Shown one piece after another: positions 12,382 to 13,535 of a stretch of DNA of 13,535 nt. How positions within the stretch are numbered: the first letter of the stretch is position 1; each line of letters opens with the position of its first letter. The DNA is from Bacillota bacterium (GTDB taxonomy: Bacteria > Bacillota > UBA4882 > UBA8346). Position numbers and translations under genes: made by a program. The stretch is taken from positions 1-13,535 of the forward strand of contig DNPP01000286.1 in assembly GCA_003501365.1 (NCBI GenBank), given 5' to 3'. The notes beneath the pieces were generated by a model that saw nothing but the letters and a program-made list of their open reading frames with translations, was not told the DNA's origin and did not search any database.

Positions 12382-13535
12382 TTAAAAATCCCTTGTCACT
12401 TTTTTATTCACAATTTTCCAAACATCCGTATATTCACCGGCTTTTATGGCATTATTAAAAGCAACGTTTGGTCTTGCTACAGAGGAATATGAAATTCCTC
12501 CAGCATTTAACATATTACTAACTACTTGTGAACAATTATGTTTTAATAAATCATATGTACCAGGATCGTTCCAATACTTTTGAGCTACCCCAAACATTTG
12601 ACTCCCTTTATCAGGAGTTACATCAAATCGTATAAATCGGTCATATGATCTTTCAGCATCTTTTGTTGTTCTGATTACTGCCCCAGTAGTAAGATTGACC
12701 TTTCCAATTTGACCCGTATTTAATAACTTAGTCGTCTGAACAGGATTTAATTCTTTATATCTCATTTCTGCTGGTCCATGAGCAGTTGTGTCTATTGGGT
12801 TATAACTAAAATACATACCATTACCATTTGCGTCAATATACAATATTGCAGTATGGCCTTGAGCACACACATTAGTAGAATCATTTAAAACTATTACTTC
12901 CTTAATGTTATTAGGATCAAATTTTTTAGTAGAGAATGTACCCAATTTAGGAATAAATTTATCAAAAATACTGCCACCAGCCGAATAAGCAGCTCCAGTA
13001 GCCGCCGCTTCTACCGGATTTCCTCCCATTGCGCCCCCGACAACACCACTATTAAAAGCATTTGCAGCAGCCATTTTAAATGCATCATCGCCAGCCCATT
13101 GAGTAAGTTGCTCTCCCCATAATTGATTTGCTCCCCAAGTTAGTGCTCCACTAAGCGCCCCTTGCCCTGCACCTTCCCAGAAATCACCACCAAAGGCCGA
13201 ATTTGTTATTCCACCGCCAACTGCGCCACTTAAAACACTTGTTGTTAAAGATTCACCTAACATACCCGAAAAGGCGCTGCTCACACCCCAAGAAATAACA
13301 CCGGAAACTGCCCCTACAAACGCCCCGGTCCAGAAATTGCCGCCATTTCGTTCTGCGTTAATTCCGCCAATTATAGCGCCAATAACAATCCACCAAAATT
13401 GGCCGTTTGGATCACTCCGGATCACACCGTTATTCCCGCAATATGAATATAGATTCGGATTATTGGGATCCGCCGCCGGATCTTCGGATATAAATCGCCC
13501 TAACTCCGGATCATACCACCTGGCGTTAAAGTAAT
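12382..13535 (-). CDS. RHS-repeat protein, C-terminal end with a permuted papain-like toxin domain (5' end outside the window)
   Basis: The frame is open to the window edge, giving 383 visible residues and a missing 5' part. It begins YFNARWYDPELGRFISEDPA, the end of the RHS core, and reaches SDPNG, where RHS proteins switch to variable C-termini. Next comes a Gly/Ala-rich region with three related units (GGNFWTGAFVGAVSG, GGDFWEGAGQGALSG, then GGNPVEAAATGAAYS). The last 170 residues form a toxin-like domain. GHTAILY carries His (codon 12855-12853), followed by an AERSYDRFIRF segment, and YDLLKHNCSQVVSNML carries Cys (codon 12534-12532). His before NC matches RHS-linked permuted NlpC/P60-like domains, which cleave amide or acyl bonds; the substrate here is unknown. 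A GTG at 13425 is internal, not a start. The downstream lipoprotein is the probable immunity gene. Confidence 0.9.
   Translation of the reverse strand, partial: YFNARWYDPELGRFISEDPAADPNNPNLYSYCGNNGVIRSDPNGQFWWIVIGAIIGGINAERNGGNFWTGAFVGAVSGVISWGVSSAFSGMLGESLTTSVLSGAVGGGITNSAFGGDFWEGAGQGALSGALTWGANQLWGEQLTQWAGDDAFKMAAANAFNSGVVGGAMGGNPVEAAATGAAYSAGGSIFDKFIPKLGTFSTKKFDPNNIKEVIVLNDSTNVCAQGHTAILYIDANGNGMYFSYNPIDTTAHGPAEMRYKELNPVQTTKLLNTGQIGKVNLTTGAVIRTTKDAERSYDRFIRFDVTPDKGSQMFGVAQKYWNDPGTYDLLKHNCSQVVSNMLNAGGISYSSVARPNVAFNNAIKAGEYTDVWKIVNKKVTRDF

Overview
The window looks like a chromosomal segment of a Gram-positive, flagellated member of the Bacillota, probably Clostridia-like. The main evidence is gene order. 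On the minus strand the order comFA, comFC, yvyF, flgM, flgN, flgK, flgL, fliW matches the Bacillus subtilis comF-flagellar cluster, without comFB. Shine-Dalgarno sequences are strong (GGAGG/AAGGG types) and GTG or TTG starts are common. No species can be named from the sequence alone.

Positions 1-8790 (minus strand) form a compact late-flagellar and competence operon. ComFA is a helicase-like DNA-uptake motor and ComFC is a phosphoribosyltransferase-fold competence protein. YvyF is a small zinc/winged-helix regulator-like protein. FlgM is the anti-sigma-28 factor and FlgN the chaperone for FlgK/FlgL. FlgK and FlgL form the hook-filament junction, and FliW is the flagellin-binding assembly factor that works with CsrA. 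Gaps are short and several ribosome binding sites lie at the end of the upstream gene. FlgL is exceptional: at about 920 residues it is roughly three times the usual length, because of a central array of five beta-type repeats plus further inserted domains. A possible partial gene starts at the extreme left edge.

Positions 8791-11428 are an eroded accessory zone. They hold an AT-rich intergenic stretch with a 17-bp perfect hairpin, a short exported SH3-like protein that loses its C-terminal part, and a small coiled-coil gene. They also hold a decayed rve/DDE transposase (IS481-like) with a frameshift and nonsense mutations, and a scrap of an RHS YD repeat. A module of about 240-250 bp is present in three diverged copies. 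Each copy has a transposase C-terminal tail, then a rho-independent-like hairpin, then a conserved 22-27 bp end sequence.

Positions 11429-13535 (minus strand) carry the C-terminal end of an RHS-repeat protein, cut by the window edge. Its RHS core end is followed by a glycine/alanine-rich pretoxin region and a C-terminal domain with a His...Asn-Cys arrangement like permuted papain/NlpC-P60 toxins. It is followed, 89 bp later, by a lipoprotein with beta-propeller-like repeats. I read these as a candidate polymorphic toxin and its surface-anchored immunity protein. The lipoprotein gene ends against module copy C, whose hairpin folds better on the minus strand, so the modules may be the 3' ends of RHS toxin cassettes. 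This toxin-immunity-terminal repeat arrangement is the most interesting candidate system in the window.
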